A stretch of 64,000 nucleotides of DNA from Fragilaria radians (Eukaryota; Bacillariophyta; Fragilariophyceae; Fragilariales; Fragilariaceae). Below, one piece after another: positions 54,858 through 64,000 of the stretch. Position 1 is the stretch's first letter. Every line of letters begins with the position of its first letter. The notes under the pieces were generated by a model. That model did not search any database, had not been told where the DNA came from, and saw only the letters and a program-made list of their open reading frames with translations. The translations under genes and the position numbers were made by a program. The stretch is taken from the NCBI GenBank assembly GCA_900642245.1, contig CAAAJI010000003.1, positions 987,207-1,051,206 of the forward strand, given 5' to 3'.

Positions 54858-55897
54858 ATGGGACAAGTGTTTGGATCCGAGAAGCCTCTAAAAGAGGTTT
54901 TGCGAGAAAACAAGCGCCTCATCAACCGTGGCGTTCGAGAATTGGATCGTGAAAAAATATCCTTAGAACGTGAAGAAAAGAGATTAATTATGGATATTAA
55001 AAAGGCAGCTCGGGAGGGACAAATGCAGAGTGTCAAAATCATGGCCAAGGTGCGTCAGAAACAAACTCTTTGTGTCGTTAGGAATTTGGTTTGGATTGAA
55101 TTAGATTTGGCACGACACTATATTCTGTTGTTGACATTGTTCAGTTGCTTTCTTTGGGGTGGGAATGATTGCATTTCATTTGATAAATGGTAGAAATTAC
55201 TTCCTACATTTCCCCGCTTCCTATCTATGAGTGAATGTGATTTTTGTACGATTCTGAAAATGTACTGACTTAAGCTATTTCTGATTTTTCTCGGGAGAAA
55301 AGGATTTGGTGAGAACTCGGCAACACATAACAAAATTTATCGAGATGCGAAGTCATTTACAAGGTTGTGCTTTGAAGTTACAAACTGTTAAGTCACATCA
55401 GGCAATGGCTGAAGCCATGGGAAATACAGCTAAGGCAATGGTGCGTAAAATTGTTGTTTCAATACTCAACATTCTAATTGTTTATGATTTCCCTCATTGG
55501 CTTTTGATAATCTCGAAACATAATATCACTATTTTATCTCTAGGCTAAGATGAATAAGGTTGTTAATGTGCAATCTATCACGAAAATGATGGCCGACTTT
55601 GAACGAGAAAATGCCAAAACCGAAATGATGCAAGAGATAATGGGAGATGCTATCGATGATGCCCTTGGCGATGCAGATACCGAAGGCGAAGAGGATCGCA
55701 TTGTATCGCAAGTCTTGGATGAGATTGGAGTTTCGTTTGGTGAAGAGATTCCAGATGCTCCACTGGCTTTGGGAACACCCGGTAAGATGGAGTCAGCAAT
55801 GGCACAGCCGGGAAAGACTGCTGCTGCGGCTGGTGGTGGTGGAGGAGACGCTGCTCTAACCGACTTGGAAGCGCGATTGAACAATCTTCGAAAGTAG
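54858..55897 (+). CDS. VPS2: ESCRT-III subunit CHMP2/Vps2
   Basis: Read as join(54858..55049,55303..55440,55544..55897), 227 residues. The introns are 253 and 103 nt; both donors are GTGCGT and both junctions are in phase 0 (IMAK-DLVRTRQHI and KAM-AKMNKVV). The N-terminal basic helix and core have FGSEKPLKEVLRENKRLINR, GVRELDREKISLEREEKRL and KKAAREGQMQSVKIMAK, the hallmarks of CHMP2A/Vps2. The acidic C-terminal half has MQEIMGDAIDDALGD and SQVLDEIGVSF. The tail DLEARLNNLRK is a MIM1 motif for Vps4. Vps2 caps ESCRT-III filaments and recruits Vps4 in multivesicular body formation, cytokinesis and nuclear envelope sealing. Short Gly/Ala stretch (AAAAGGGGGDAA) before the MIM. Convergent with the ABHD10-like gene. 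Confidence 0.94.
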
Positions 55898-56115
55898 CGT
55901 AGCATAGGTCATATTTTGCCACGATCGATTAAATCAAGCAGTGTGGTTTAGTCCAGTAGTGTCAAGACTGGCAGAATTTGTCGACTTAGAACAGTGTATC
56001 TACTTCAGAAATTACAATTACATTACATTTTCCGTTTCCCGACGTAAAAATTCCTGTTCGGCTTCTAGTCTAGTGTGTCTTGCTCGCCAATAGTATGCTT
56101 ACAATGCAAGAAGAG

Positions 56116-56823
56116 TCAATGTAACAGTGAATCCACAGCATCTATTATCAGACTACAATCCCTTTCTGTAGAAAGACGATGATCTCCATCTGGTATTAGA
56201 CTTAATTTGGCATTGTCAGATTCTAACTTTTCCAAAATTCGAAGGGACGTTGTCCATGGCACATCCACATCTTTCATGCCGTGAAGGAGACGAACGGGGG
56301 CATTATGCACCTGAATTGATTTCCTTTGAAACAGACTCCATTGCTTTGCATCAGATATAAATTTATTTGTGTAAGGGTATTTCTCAGTATCATATTTCGA
56401 TGGGCGATATAGTACGGCCGAATCATGTAATTGGACATCATCGCCTAACCAAAGCTCTGCAGCGAGAGCGACAGCAACGATTCCATGAACCGGAATTGTA
56501 CTTGCCACTAAAAATGCGATCCATGCACCCATGGAAGATCCTACCAGAATTGCGGGTTCAAAAGGAGACAGATGTTGAATCATAGAAAGAGAATCTTGGT
56601 ACCAATCTGTTAATGTCAGGTCGAGAAAGTCTCCTTCTGATGAACCATGTCCACGATAATCGAATCGACAGAACGCTCGTCCAGTTTGTCTACAATGCTG
56701 TTCCAAGGTCATGGCCTTTATGCCCCCCATAGATGATCGATAACCAGGTAAGAATATGATTGTTGGATTGATACCTCCTGAATGATGATACGAGAGACCC
56801 TGCCACATTTCGTTTGAAACCAT
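56116..56823 (-). CDS. ABHD10-like alpha/beta hydrolase
   Basis: Single-exon protein of 235 residues. It has the alpha/beta hydrolase order: IIFLPGYRSSMGGIKAMTLE, then FCRFDYRGHGSSEG (oxyanion strand region), the nucleophile elbow ILVGSSMGAWIAF (G-x-S-x-G, about residue 95), the acid in LLHGMKDVDVPW (about residue 188) and the histidine in DGDHRLS (about residue 217). The G-x-x-SSMGG-x-KA, PSKY and LLHGMKD-x-x-VPW words are those of ABHD10, a mitochondrial depalmitoylase and acyl-glucuronide esterase in animals, and of related bacterial esterases. No long targeting sequence is visible before the first ATG, so location is uncertain. 218 bp separate its stop from that of CHMP2. Confidence 0.85.
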   Translation of the reverse strand: MVSNEMWQGLSYHHSGGINPTIIFLPGYRSSMGGIKAMTLEQHCRQTGRAFCRFDYRGHGSSEGDFLDLTLTDWYQDSLSMIQHLSPFEPAILVGSSMGAWIAFLVASTIPVHGIVAVALAAELWLGDDVQLHDSAVLYRPSKYDTEKYPYTNKFISDAKQWSLFQRKSIQVHNAPVRLLHGMKDVDVPWTTSLRILEKLESDNAKLSLIPDGDHRLSTERDCSLIIDAVDSLLH

Positions 56824-57070
56824 TCTAGAATTTGATAACTTTTAGTAAAGTCGGACAACTCGTCTCTCGCAATGACGATTTTTTAAAGCAGTTCTTCTTG
56901 ATTGTAAATTAAGAAAAATCTGTAGTTAATCATCTCCACAAGCATCACCAACCACTGAATGATTAAGGGTTTGCAACTAACAGTGAATCTCAAAACAATT
57001 TAACATCCACAATTACTTGCACCACTTGTACTCATATAGATGTATGTGTAGGAGAAATACTGTAAGTTAG

Positions 57071-57283
57071 TTAATTCATTTTCAGAAGAATTTTTATTTT
57101 TTGGATCCGAATCATATGACTTCGACTAATAGCTACGGCTGGATCAACAGGATCGCATTTCCCGTTGAAAAGTTTGAGAAGTTTGTAACGACGCTTCTTG
57201 TCTTTTTTCAGTCTATTCCTCGTTAACAAACCTGGCGAAGACACGATAATTCGAAAGTAGCTTGCAGCCTTCCGCTGTGCCTT
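57071..57283 (-). pseudogene. Possible orphan 3' terminal exon
   Basis: On the minus strand a frame is open for 70 codons to a TAA, preceded by a good acceptor (TTTTCTAGTTTAG). It has no ATG at its start. It reads KAQRKAASYFRIIVSSPG, then a very basic KKDKKRRYKLLKLFNG, then CDPVDPAVAISRSHMIRIQ and ends KILLKMN. Composition is protein-like but I cannot name the family. The next recognisable sequence on its 5' side is the Penelope-like element starting about 57303, so upstream exons may have been displaced by that insertion. It could also be chance; the length is modest. Confidence 0.35.
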
Positions 57284-57302
57284 CTAAACTAGAAAACGCT
57301 AT

Positions 57303-60300
57303 ATGTTTGTTACTCCTACCTCTCATCTACGTGCCCATCACTCTTTACTTTTACAACCCCTAACCATCCCTTCAAAAATGGACACCTCTGCGACCCCCTC
57401 ACCATCAAAAGAGTGCTCTTCGATAACACAGTTGAAACTCACAGCTCTGCAACAGGAACCCCATCCGCTAGAGCTAAGCACCTTATTAAACAAGGGCTAG
57501 CGTTGCTAGATGACATGGTAGCGGCTTACTTCCTTTGCTTCCCAATCAAGCTTTTTACCAATCGTTTGAGGATCGACCAGAAGCTTAAAGCCATGAACAA
57601 GCTAGACACTGAACATATACCCTCCAGTCAACACTTCAAGCTCTCACTTGACTGTAGCACCGACATTAAATCAAAAGATGAATTCAAAGAATTGAACTCC
57701 ACCTTTGACAACACAATCACCACCTTCCAATCCATCAGAAAAGGGATATTTAAATCAGTCCTTCAGCTAGAAATGGAAACCATCACCAACGACTCTGCCT
57801 CTGTCCTTCTTAAATTCTCCGATAGCCTAATTGATTATTTTACACTCATGGAAAGGCGCCCAGATTCTCTCCCACTCAACTGCAAGCGCTCAATTCTTTT
57901 ATCAATTGCCCAGACAGGATTGACAGATCTATTAAAAATCGACAATTATTTATTCCTTGACGCAATTGATGGTAAATACAATATCAACTTACCTTCTGAT
58001 AAAGATGATTCCTCTACACCTTCAGAGGAACACCCTGATAGCTCTGATAGCATTTCCGTATGCTCCGACAACATCTCAATGGATTCAAGTACTTTCACCA
58101 ATCAGTTTAATACATCCCAATCCCAAACTCATGAAACTTATGACACTATTGCTAACAACGTTAGACTGTTGCTCTTTGCCTGCCTTAAGCCCCCACTACA
58201 AGCTTCTTTTGATTTCTCAGAAACAGCTTCTTTTAAAAGAACGCTCTCGAAATTTGTAGCTCACAAAATTTCAAAGAATCAGGCTGATGACACAAACAAT
58301 TTCATCAACAATCTGCAATCAGACAACAACACAACCATCAAAACGATTGTTGAAACAGCATTACACACTCAGAAAAAAATATTTCAACGTAAACATTTAT
58401 CCCTTGAAAATCAGCTCAAAAACCTGTCCAAAACGTTAACATCACCTAAGGACTTAAAAAACATCACAAGGGAAGGTTCGGTTTGCCCTTCCCGCTCAAC
58501 TTCAAAGCACACACAAAAAAGTTGAAGTCCCTCACCAAAAGCTTCCACAAAGTCACCTTCACAAAACCAGAGACGGCAAGTGAATCCAAGTCCCGATTCC
58601 AGGAAACAGAATCAACGACCTGCGCAACACTCCCGAGAAAAGCAACAACTCTCAAAGAGCCCTCACTGACACCAAGGACAGAGCTCAACCAAAAGATCAA
58701 AGAGTCCAAATCACCACTATAGCCAGCGTCAAAATCTTCCCCTGAACCCTACCAAAAACAGCAAATAAAGCCGCGCCATACCACAGACCTAAATCAAGAA
58801 AAAGTCGCCGCATCCTGCTTAGGAGAAAAAGGAAAACGTTAGCCAGGTCCTTCGCAATTGTAGACCACGTAATGTCTAAAAAACCACCACCTTATATCAA
58901 AACTTCATATGACAAGGACCACTTTTTAACTTTCAACACTCCAATTAGAAAGTTAAAGGAAAAAGCCAACTTTTTACTGAACTTACCGCTACGTATCTTA
59001 AACCTCCTTCCTCAAATTTTGAACGCCCACAACCTAAGATCTCACTCAATCCCCCCCTTTCAAACTCTTATTGGGGCTTGGCCTAAAATTTTGTTTAACA
59101 CCCAAACAAGCTTCCTCCGAAACTGTTCTAAACACCTCCTTGGATCATTTCACGAATGATATCTATCCCAAATATATATTTGGCACCAATGACCCCTTCA
59201 ATGTCAAACCATATTGCCGGACAAACTACAAATTCTCCTCGCGCCAGGTATCTAGATCCGTCTTACAGAAAATCACACTTTTCAGAGAAAAAATATCACT
59301 CCTTTTCTCAAAAACTTTCAATCTATTTCACAAAGCAAATGCTGCACTGGTTCCGAAATTCTGATTCCACTCTTGTCGTCAAAAGTGATAAAAATTTAGG
59401 GCCAGTCATTGTTGATAGAAAAGATTATTTATCTCAAGCTTTTTCCCACCTTCAAAACAGAAACATCTACTCGGGCTTGAACGAAACGCAAGCTCTCTAC
59501 CGTATGCAATTTATCTACAAAGAGATAGATACCTTTATTAAAAGACACAACAGTACCCTTTCTGAAGACGACTTAAAATATTTTAAAGCTATGCACAAAA
59601 AAGTCAACAATTCACCTAACAACCTCATACGTATGGCAAAATTTTACATCCTCTTTAAGCTGCATAAAACGCCGTTATCCACGCGTCCTATTGTTGCAAT
59701 CTCTGGCACCATACTGGAAGGTCTAGGTAAATGGCTTGATACCCAACTTCAACCCATTTGCCGCTCTTTTCCAACCTTCCTTGGAAGTTCCTTGGATCTA
59801 GTCAACGACTTATGCAATCACAACCAACAATGGTTCAATTACAATCCGAATTTTCAATTTCTAACTGCTGATGCCATATCCATGTATACCAACATTGATA
59901 CTAGTCATGCTCTTACAGAAATTGCACAATTCCTTGATTCCTATCCCTTGACTCGGAACCTTCCTTCAAAGACTGCCATAATCTCTGCTCTATCCATCAT
60001 TATGAAAAACAACGTATTTTCTTTCGGTGACACTTTCTTTCTCCAAACAAGCGGCACAGCTATGGGCGCACCCCCGGCTTGTATGTACACAACCCTATAT
60101 TTTTTTATCCATGAAAGACAATTGATAGAGTGCTACAACCCTGCTTTTCAATATTATAAACGATACATTGACGATATTTTTATCGTGGTCGACGCTGCAA
60201 ATACAGGATTCGACACAGCATGATTCCAGCATGAGCTATCCTTTGGCAACCTCCGCTGGACAGTCTCAACTTTAACTACAAGTTGTACTTTCCTAGATGT

Positions 60301-60409
60301 CTCAATAACTAAGGAACAATCAGCACCAGCACCCCGAATAACTACTTCCTTGGCGACCAAGCCAATGAATCTCCATGCCTTCATTCCCCTAATATTTCAT
60401 TCTAAATAA
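57303..60409 (+). mobile_element. Penelope-like retroelement, 3'-truncated, mostly decayed
   Basis: A 5' frame at about 57413-58525 (370 codons, no ATG at its beginning) encodes an unrecognised Ser/Thr/Lys-rich protein. After frame changes, LGLKFCLTPKQAS at about 59074 matches the GL-x-F-x-PTP word common in Penelope-like elements. The RT core lies in the frame 59156-60409: VVKSDKNLGPVIVDRKDYL, LTADAISMYTNIDT (first catalytic Asp), QTSGTAMGAPPACMYTTLYF, and YYKRYIDDIFIVV (catalytic pair). An in-frame TGA at 60221-60223 interrupts it. The frame then continues with GNLRWTVSTLTTSCTFLDVS and TTSLATKPMNLHAFIP. The element stops there, before the thumb end and any GIY-YIG endonuclease, so it is truncated. 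RT motifs are intact up to the stop. Confidence 0.75.
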
Positions 60410-60731
60410 AATAAGTCAAAAGATATTTTGACTAACCAGAATACTCTGGATATAAAAATTCATCCTAAATAATAGGATGATCAAAAGGAATACTATAATA
60501 CCGAAAAATTAGTCAATCAAGACTCCAATCTTGTATGATTAATAAACAAGAGTAGTCTTTCATAATTTTCTAAAAAATAGAACATAATTTTTCCACTTTC
60601 AATCTCCGCAGAGCATTGTGATCACAGCACCTTTAGAGTGTTGATCGTGGAAAAAAGCACAACTATCAGTTAAGTGAAGACTGCTATCCTTTTTATTCAT
60701 ATTAAATTTCTTTCCGTTTTCAGTTGCAATC
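60410..60731. other. Leader of the gypsy element (possible LTR remnant)
   Basis: About 320 bp between the truncated Penelope-like element and the gypsy gag start. It contains a small hairpin (TTCATCCTAAATAATAGGATGA, 60460-60481) and ends with a pyrimidine-rich run and CAATC before the gag ATG. It may hold the 3' part of an LTR and the primer-binding site, but neither is certain. Confidence 0.35.
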
Positions 60732-62035
60732 ATGTCTCTGAGCAAGTTTCAACGTACCGCGGGATTACCTGCAGCAGTTCGCGAGAACCCTCCCATTCTG
60801 TTTGTTCTCAAGGTAAAGAAGGGTGAGAAAGAGACGGTCGAGAGTGATAAGACGGAAACAATTAAGCTTGAGTTTTTCCTAGATCCGGATAATCCCGCAA
60901 CAAAATACCAGCGTCATTTTCTTGTATTTAAGGATGGACATGCGGAAGACTGGATCAAGTGGTTAATGGGTTATAGAGAAATTGAGAGACATATGCCCAT
61001 GAGAGAACCGGTGGATAAAACTCGGATGGTTCGGACGTTACTTAAGGGTCAGGCATTGTCCTACTGGGAGCACCATCTCAATCGGCGTCTTGTAACAGAG
61101 GATGGAGATCTGCCGGACAATGACCTTTTGGAATTAGTCATGAGAGATGTGGGATTGGAGTACATTCCAAAAAGGGCCATTCACGTTCAAAACTATTACA
61201 TGCGGTGAGGGCTTTACTTAGGCTACAATACTATGGTACAACAATTTGTTGAGCGTCTCAAAGATTGAAATTGTTACTTACTTTTTTTTCCTGAGGAAAA
61301 TCCTAAACAGTTAGATTTGGACAAAATTATTGAGATCCTTGACCAAGCAAAGAATCCTAAGTGGCAAGAGGCTATGATTGCAGCAAAAATCGACATTTTC
61401 GAAATGAGCTATGATAAATCTGTCAACTATTTTAAACGATTGGAGAATTTAGAGACAATCCGCCAGACAAATGGTATGGCCCCGGTGAAAACGGAGACAA
61501 AAAATAGTAATAGTAGTAATAAAAACCCTAAAATTGTGAAAACTTTGAAAACGTGGTGTCACGTATGTGACAAAAACAATAATGATACTTCGTAATGTCG
61601 CGCGGTTGCGCATCTGAAAAAGTCCAAAAAAGGTCGTTTTGAAGCTAGGAAGGTAAATCCTCCCGAAACAAATCTCTGGCATTTTTGGTTGAAGAAACAG
61701 TTGAAACCCAACAAAAACAAAAAGAAACGTAAGTTGGAGTCAATCCTCAGCACAGAAACAGTAAATTTAACCGCTAGTAGCGATGATGATGATGAGTAAT
61801 TTTTTATTCCAAACCGTAGGGTAGAAAAAAAACTCCCAAAGCGTACTAAAAGTTCCCCACCGACTACTGAAATAATTGTGAAGGTAAAAATCTCCCAAAA
61901 CGAGGAAAAAGTGCTATGAGCCCTTATTGACACCGGGACAAGTAGTATTATAGTTCTTGCTGGATTTATTCCATCAAGAAACCTCGTACAAGTAGGAATA
62001 ACTGAAACAACTTGGAAAACTATCAACAATGTTTA
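60732..62035 (+). pseudogene. Ty3/gypsy gag-protease with in-frame stops
   Basis: From the ATG at 60732 a single frame continues to 62006 although five stops interrupt it: TGA 61206, TGA 61266, TAA 61593, TAA 61797, TGA 61917. It encodes a gag (QALSYWEHHLNRRL, LELVMRDVGLEYIPKRA, MVQQFVERL, then IIEILDQAKNPKWQEAMI and SYDKSVNYFKRLENLE). A zinc knuckle WCHVCDKNNNDTS follows, in which the His is replaced and the last Cys comes after a stop. An acidic tail SSDDDDE is next. An aspartic protease start ALIDTGTSSIIV, with the D-T-G, comes after the last stop. Near 61980 a one-base shift occurs, and the following frame again looks homologous (TETTWKTINN). No reverse transcriptase follows. It is non-functional as one protein. 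Related relics lie at 44999 and 52540. Confidence 0.8.
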
Positions 62036-62270
62036 AGTCATGTAACCTGAGCTCCAAGCAGTTACCACAACATTACAAATTACTCCTTGGACTAGAATTG
62101 AATCCAACCATGAGATTCAACCCCAATGGCCATCATTCAGATGTCTCTAAATAGATTTACTGATGACGTCTACCAACAATTCATTTCTCGACCCAATGAC
62201 CCTGACTCCATCCGAAAATTATACATAAGACCAGGACACAGTTGGGAAATACCAACAAATTGACCCAAAC
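62036..62270. other. Short spacer, nothing recognised
   Basis: About 235 bp between the gypsy relic and a second Penelope-like fragment. Confidence 0.3.
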
Positions 62271-62760
62271 TTGGTAAATTGCTGCAATACCTTCCATGCC
62301 ACTGTACAATCAGTTTTTCACACAAAGTCATGTAAAGGTCTAGCACCAAACCTGCTTTCAGACCAAAGACAAGCCTTGAAATGGTTTTGTAACTTCTCAG
62401 ATATTCTAGTAGTCAGCTCAGACAAAAACCTAGGCCTACAAAAGCTCTCAATGACCATTTTCTTGATAAAAAAGCTTATCTTTAAGTCTTAGCAACCTAT
62501 CTTCCTTTCTCAAGACATATGGTGCTATAATGCCTCCCTCTAACAAGAAATACCTATCAACATCCCTTAAAAACAGCACCTTTCCCAAAGTTCTACTAAC
62601 TCTATCAATCTTGTAACACCTAGGAAAGTGGTCAGATCTCCAACAACAACCCATTTGCAGATATTTGAAAACTTTGCTTCCCAGCTCTTTGAATCTTGTA
62701 CATGATATCCACAACTTTAAACGCAACTGGTTAATAAATCACCGAAAACACTGCTGCAAA
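62271..62760 (+). pseudogene. Second Penelope-like RT fragment
   Basis: The frame 62271-62492 contains NLLSDQRQALKWFCNFSDIL followed by VVSSDKNLGLQKLSMTIFL. This matches the region before the RT core of the element at 59156 (VVKSDKNLGPVIVDRKDYL) and the usual AL-x-x-L lead-in. Further down FPKFY and other scattered words suggest the next RT motif, with several stops. It is a different, more decayed family member. Confidence 0.5.
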
Positions 62761-62859
62761 ACTGCAGACACAAATTCAATATACACCATGCAACAACAAA
62801 AAACAGTGATATCCCAAACGCTTTTTTACGGGCATGGACACAAATAATTTTGAGAGAGT

Positions 62860-63780
62860 GACAATAAAGATCAGAGGATCGTTAGTGGACATTCTAGCAT
62901 CAATGGATCCTACCGTATATCAGGAATCAAAAGGTAGTTTATGCACTGTTTCTCAAAGGCAGTATACGGAACTTCGCAAACATCCTGTATTGTTCTAAAA
63001 GAATAAAAATGAGGTCTGGAAAGTATTGGCTTTAAAATCAATCCATATAGTCTTTGTGAACTAAACAGAAAGATGAAAGGAAAACAGAACACAGGAACTT
63101 GGCACATAGAAAATACAAAGTCTAGTCATGAATATCCAGAGGTGAACTAATGGTTAGAGAAAACTTACTGAAACCCATCAGCTGCAAAAGAGGTAAAGTT
63201 CATGATTGCCTAACAATGTAACTAGATTTTACTACAAATAGAAAAACCAAAATGGATATGAAAGATTACATCAACAACATGATTCAAATGTTTCCAGAGA
63301 TACTAGTTGATGCAAAATATCCATAGAATCAAAATTTACAACAGGATGACATCAAATTACCAAGTAGCAAAAGCTGTATTATATAGTTGTTGCCAAATGC
63401 GTATCCTTCTCAAAGAGAGCAAGACCTGATATTCAAACAGCCATTGCTTACCTAGCAACAAGAGTAAAAGATCCTGGTTAGCAAGATTGGTTTATGTTGT
63501 GCAAATTGTGAGGATGCTTAAAACAAGAAAAGGTGAAGCTTTAAGTCTCAAATTTGGAAAGCAAAATGAGAATGGATGGTACGTAGACACAATGACATGT
63601 CAAGTCATACTGGAGATGAATGCATTGATAATGTACATTCTCGAAGTAGTTAGATATCCTTGTAAGATCCTTTTGCATTCTTTGTTGTTTTCAAAAGTCA
63701 ATGGCAATTCTCTCTCAGTTCAGTATGCGCTTTCTGGTTCAAATAAGAGCATAATTCCTGCACCCAGTTGATGATCCGAG
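62860..63780 (+). pseudogene. Copia-type reverse transcriptase/RNase H relic
   Basis: Broken frames give the Copia pol order. A degenerate LKxxYGTxQ block lies at about 62945. GFKINPYSLCELNRKMKGKQ is at 63029, followed by the RT active-site region TWHIENTKSSH; the expected catalytic Asp pair is replaced by Glu-Asn. GKVHDCLTM and MDMKDYINNMIQMFPE lie at about 63190-63300. RNase H-like words are at about 63490-63600 (VRMLKTRKGEALSLK, ENGWYVD). Multiple stops and the lost catalytic Asp make it dead. It appears to be a 3' pol fragment without recognisable LTR. Confidence 0.7.
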
Positions 63781-64000
63781 GTATCAGAGTAATCTAAAAT
63801 AGTTTATCAATATCTTGGTAAGATAAGTTACTTCAAATACAATAATGTTCTTCGCTATTGAAGGGCTATTTGATATGTTCAAACTTTATCTCCCTGAAAG
63901 TATGTCGCGATCCTCCCTGACAATGCCGATGTATGTGCGCTATTCTTTCCTGCTTTTGGGGCCTTTGTATCAAGGACTTCTTTGATACGCACTGGTTGAA
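63781..64000. other. End of window, nothing recognised
   Basis: About 220 bp after the Copia relic without coding signal. Confidence 0.3.

Noticed and set aside
60221..60223. TGA reassignment to explain in-frame stops in retroelements
   Set aside because: The gypsy relic also has in-frame TAA, and host genes end normally at TGA, TAA and TAG, so no alternative code is needed.

Overview
The window looks like nuclear DNA of a photosynthetic stramenopile, most likely a diatom. The genes are eukaryotic housekeeping genes with short spliceosomal introns (54-389 nt, GT...AG). The protein set is typical of algae: a plant-type two-pore channel with a central EF-hand region, a GT60 Skp1-type GlcNAc transferase, and a ChrA-like transporter. 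The decayed Copia, Ty3/gypsy and Penelope-like retroelements have the motif layout I associate with diatom elements. This placement is an inference; no rRNA or organelle marker is present.

Layout. 0-3 kb: a TLDc protein (mEAK7-like) and an unknown protein, convergent and 13 bp apart. 3-11 kb: a gene desert with an LTR-like repeat, a Harbinger-type transposase relic, and degenerate copies of a roughly 1 kb repeat family. 11-13.4 kb: PRCC-like protein and cyclin H, convergent. 13.4-16.3 kb: non-coding with a 12-bp minisatellite. 16.3-34.7 kb: the gene-rich core, with a two-pore channel, an unknown C-terminally anchored protein, PA28-type proteasome activator, prohibitin 1, elongation factor 1-beta, an asparaginyl-tRNA synthetase with a likely targeting N-terminus, a rhomboid protease and a very long ChrA-type transporter.

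35-50 kb: two direct copies of a GT60 glycosyltransferase gene 11 kb apart. They share an identical 5' kilobase, including the same one-base frameshift. Between them lie Copia, pogo/Tigger-type and gypsy relics, a small putative membrane-protein gene and an 840-base gap. 50-57 kb: a LITAF-domain protein, a gypsy relic with an in-frame 24-bp tandem expansion, the ESCRT-III subunit CHMP2/Vps2 and an ABHD10-like hydrolase. 57-64 kb: a transposon graveyard with a Penelope-like element (RT motifs kept), a gypsy gag-protease with five internal stops and almost no indels, a second Penelope-like fragment and a Copia RT/RNase H fragment. A possible orphan terminal exon lies just before the first Penelope-like element.

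The genes do not form operons. The only thematic link is membrane traffic and protein quality control (LITAF, CHMP2, TLDc, rhomboid, PA28, prohibitin), and that may be chance. The least ordinary signals are the paired frameshifted GT60 genes with mosaic identity, the gypsy relics that decayed by substitution rather than indels, and the roughly 1 kb repeat family whose copy ends at the start codon of one GT60 copy. Homology calls are from reading motifs by eye; no database search was run.
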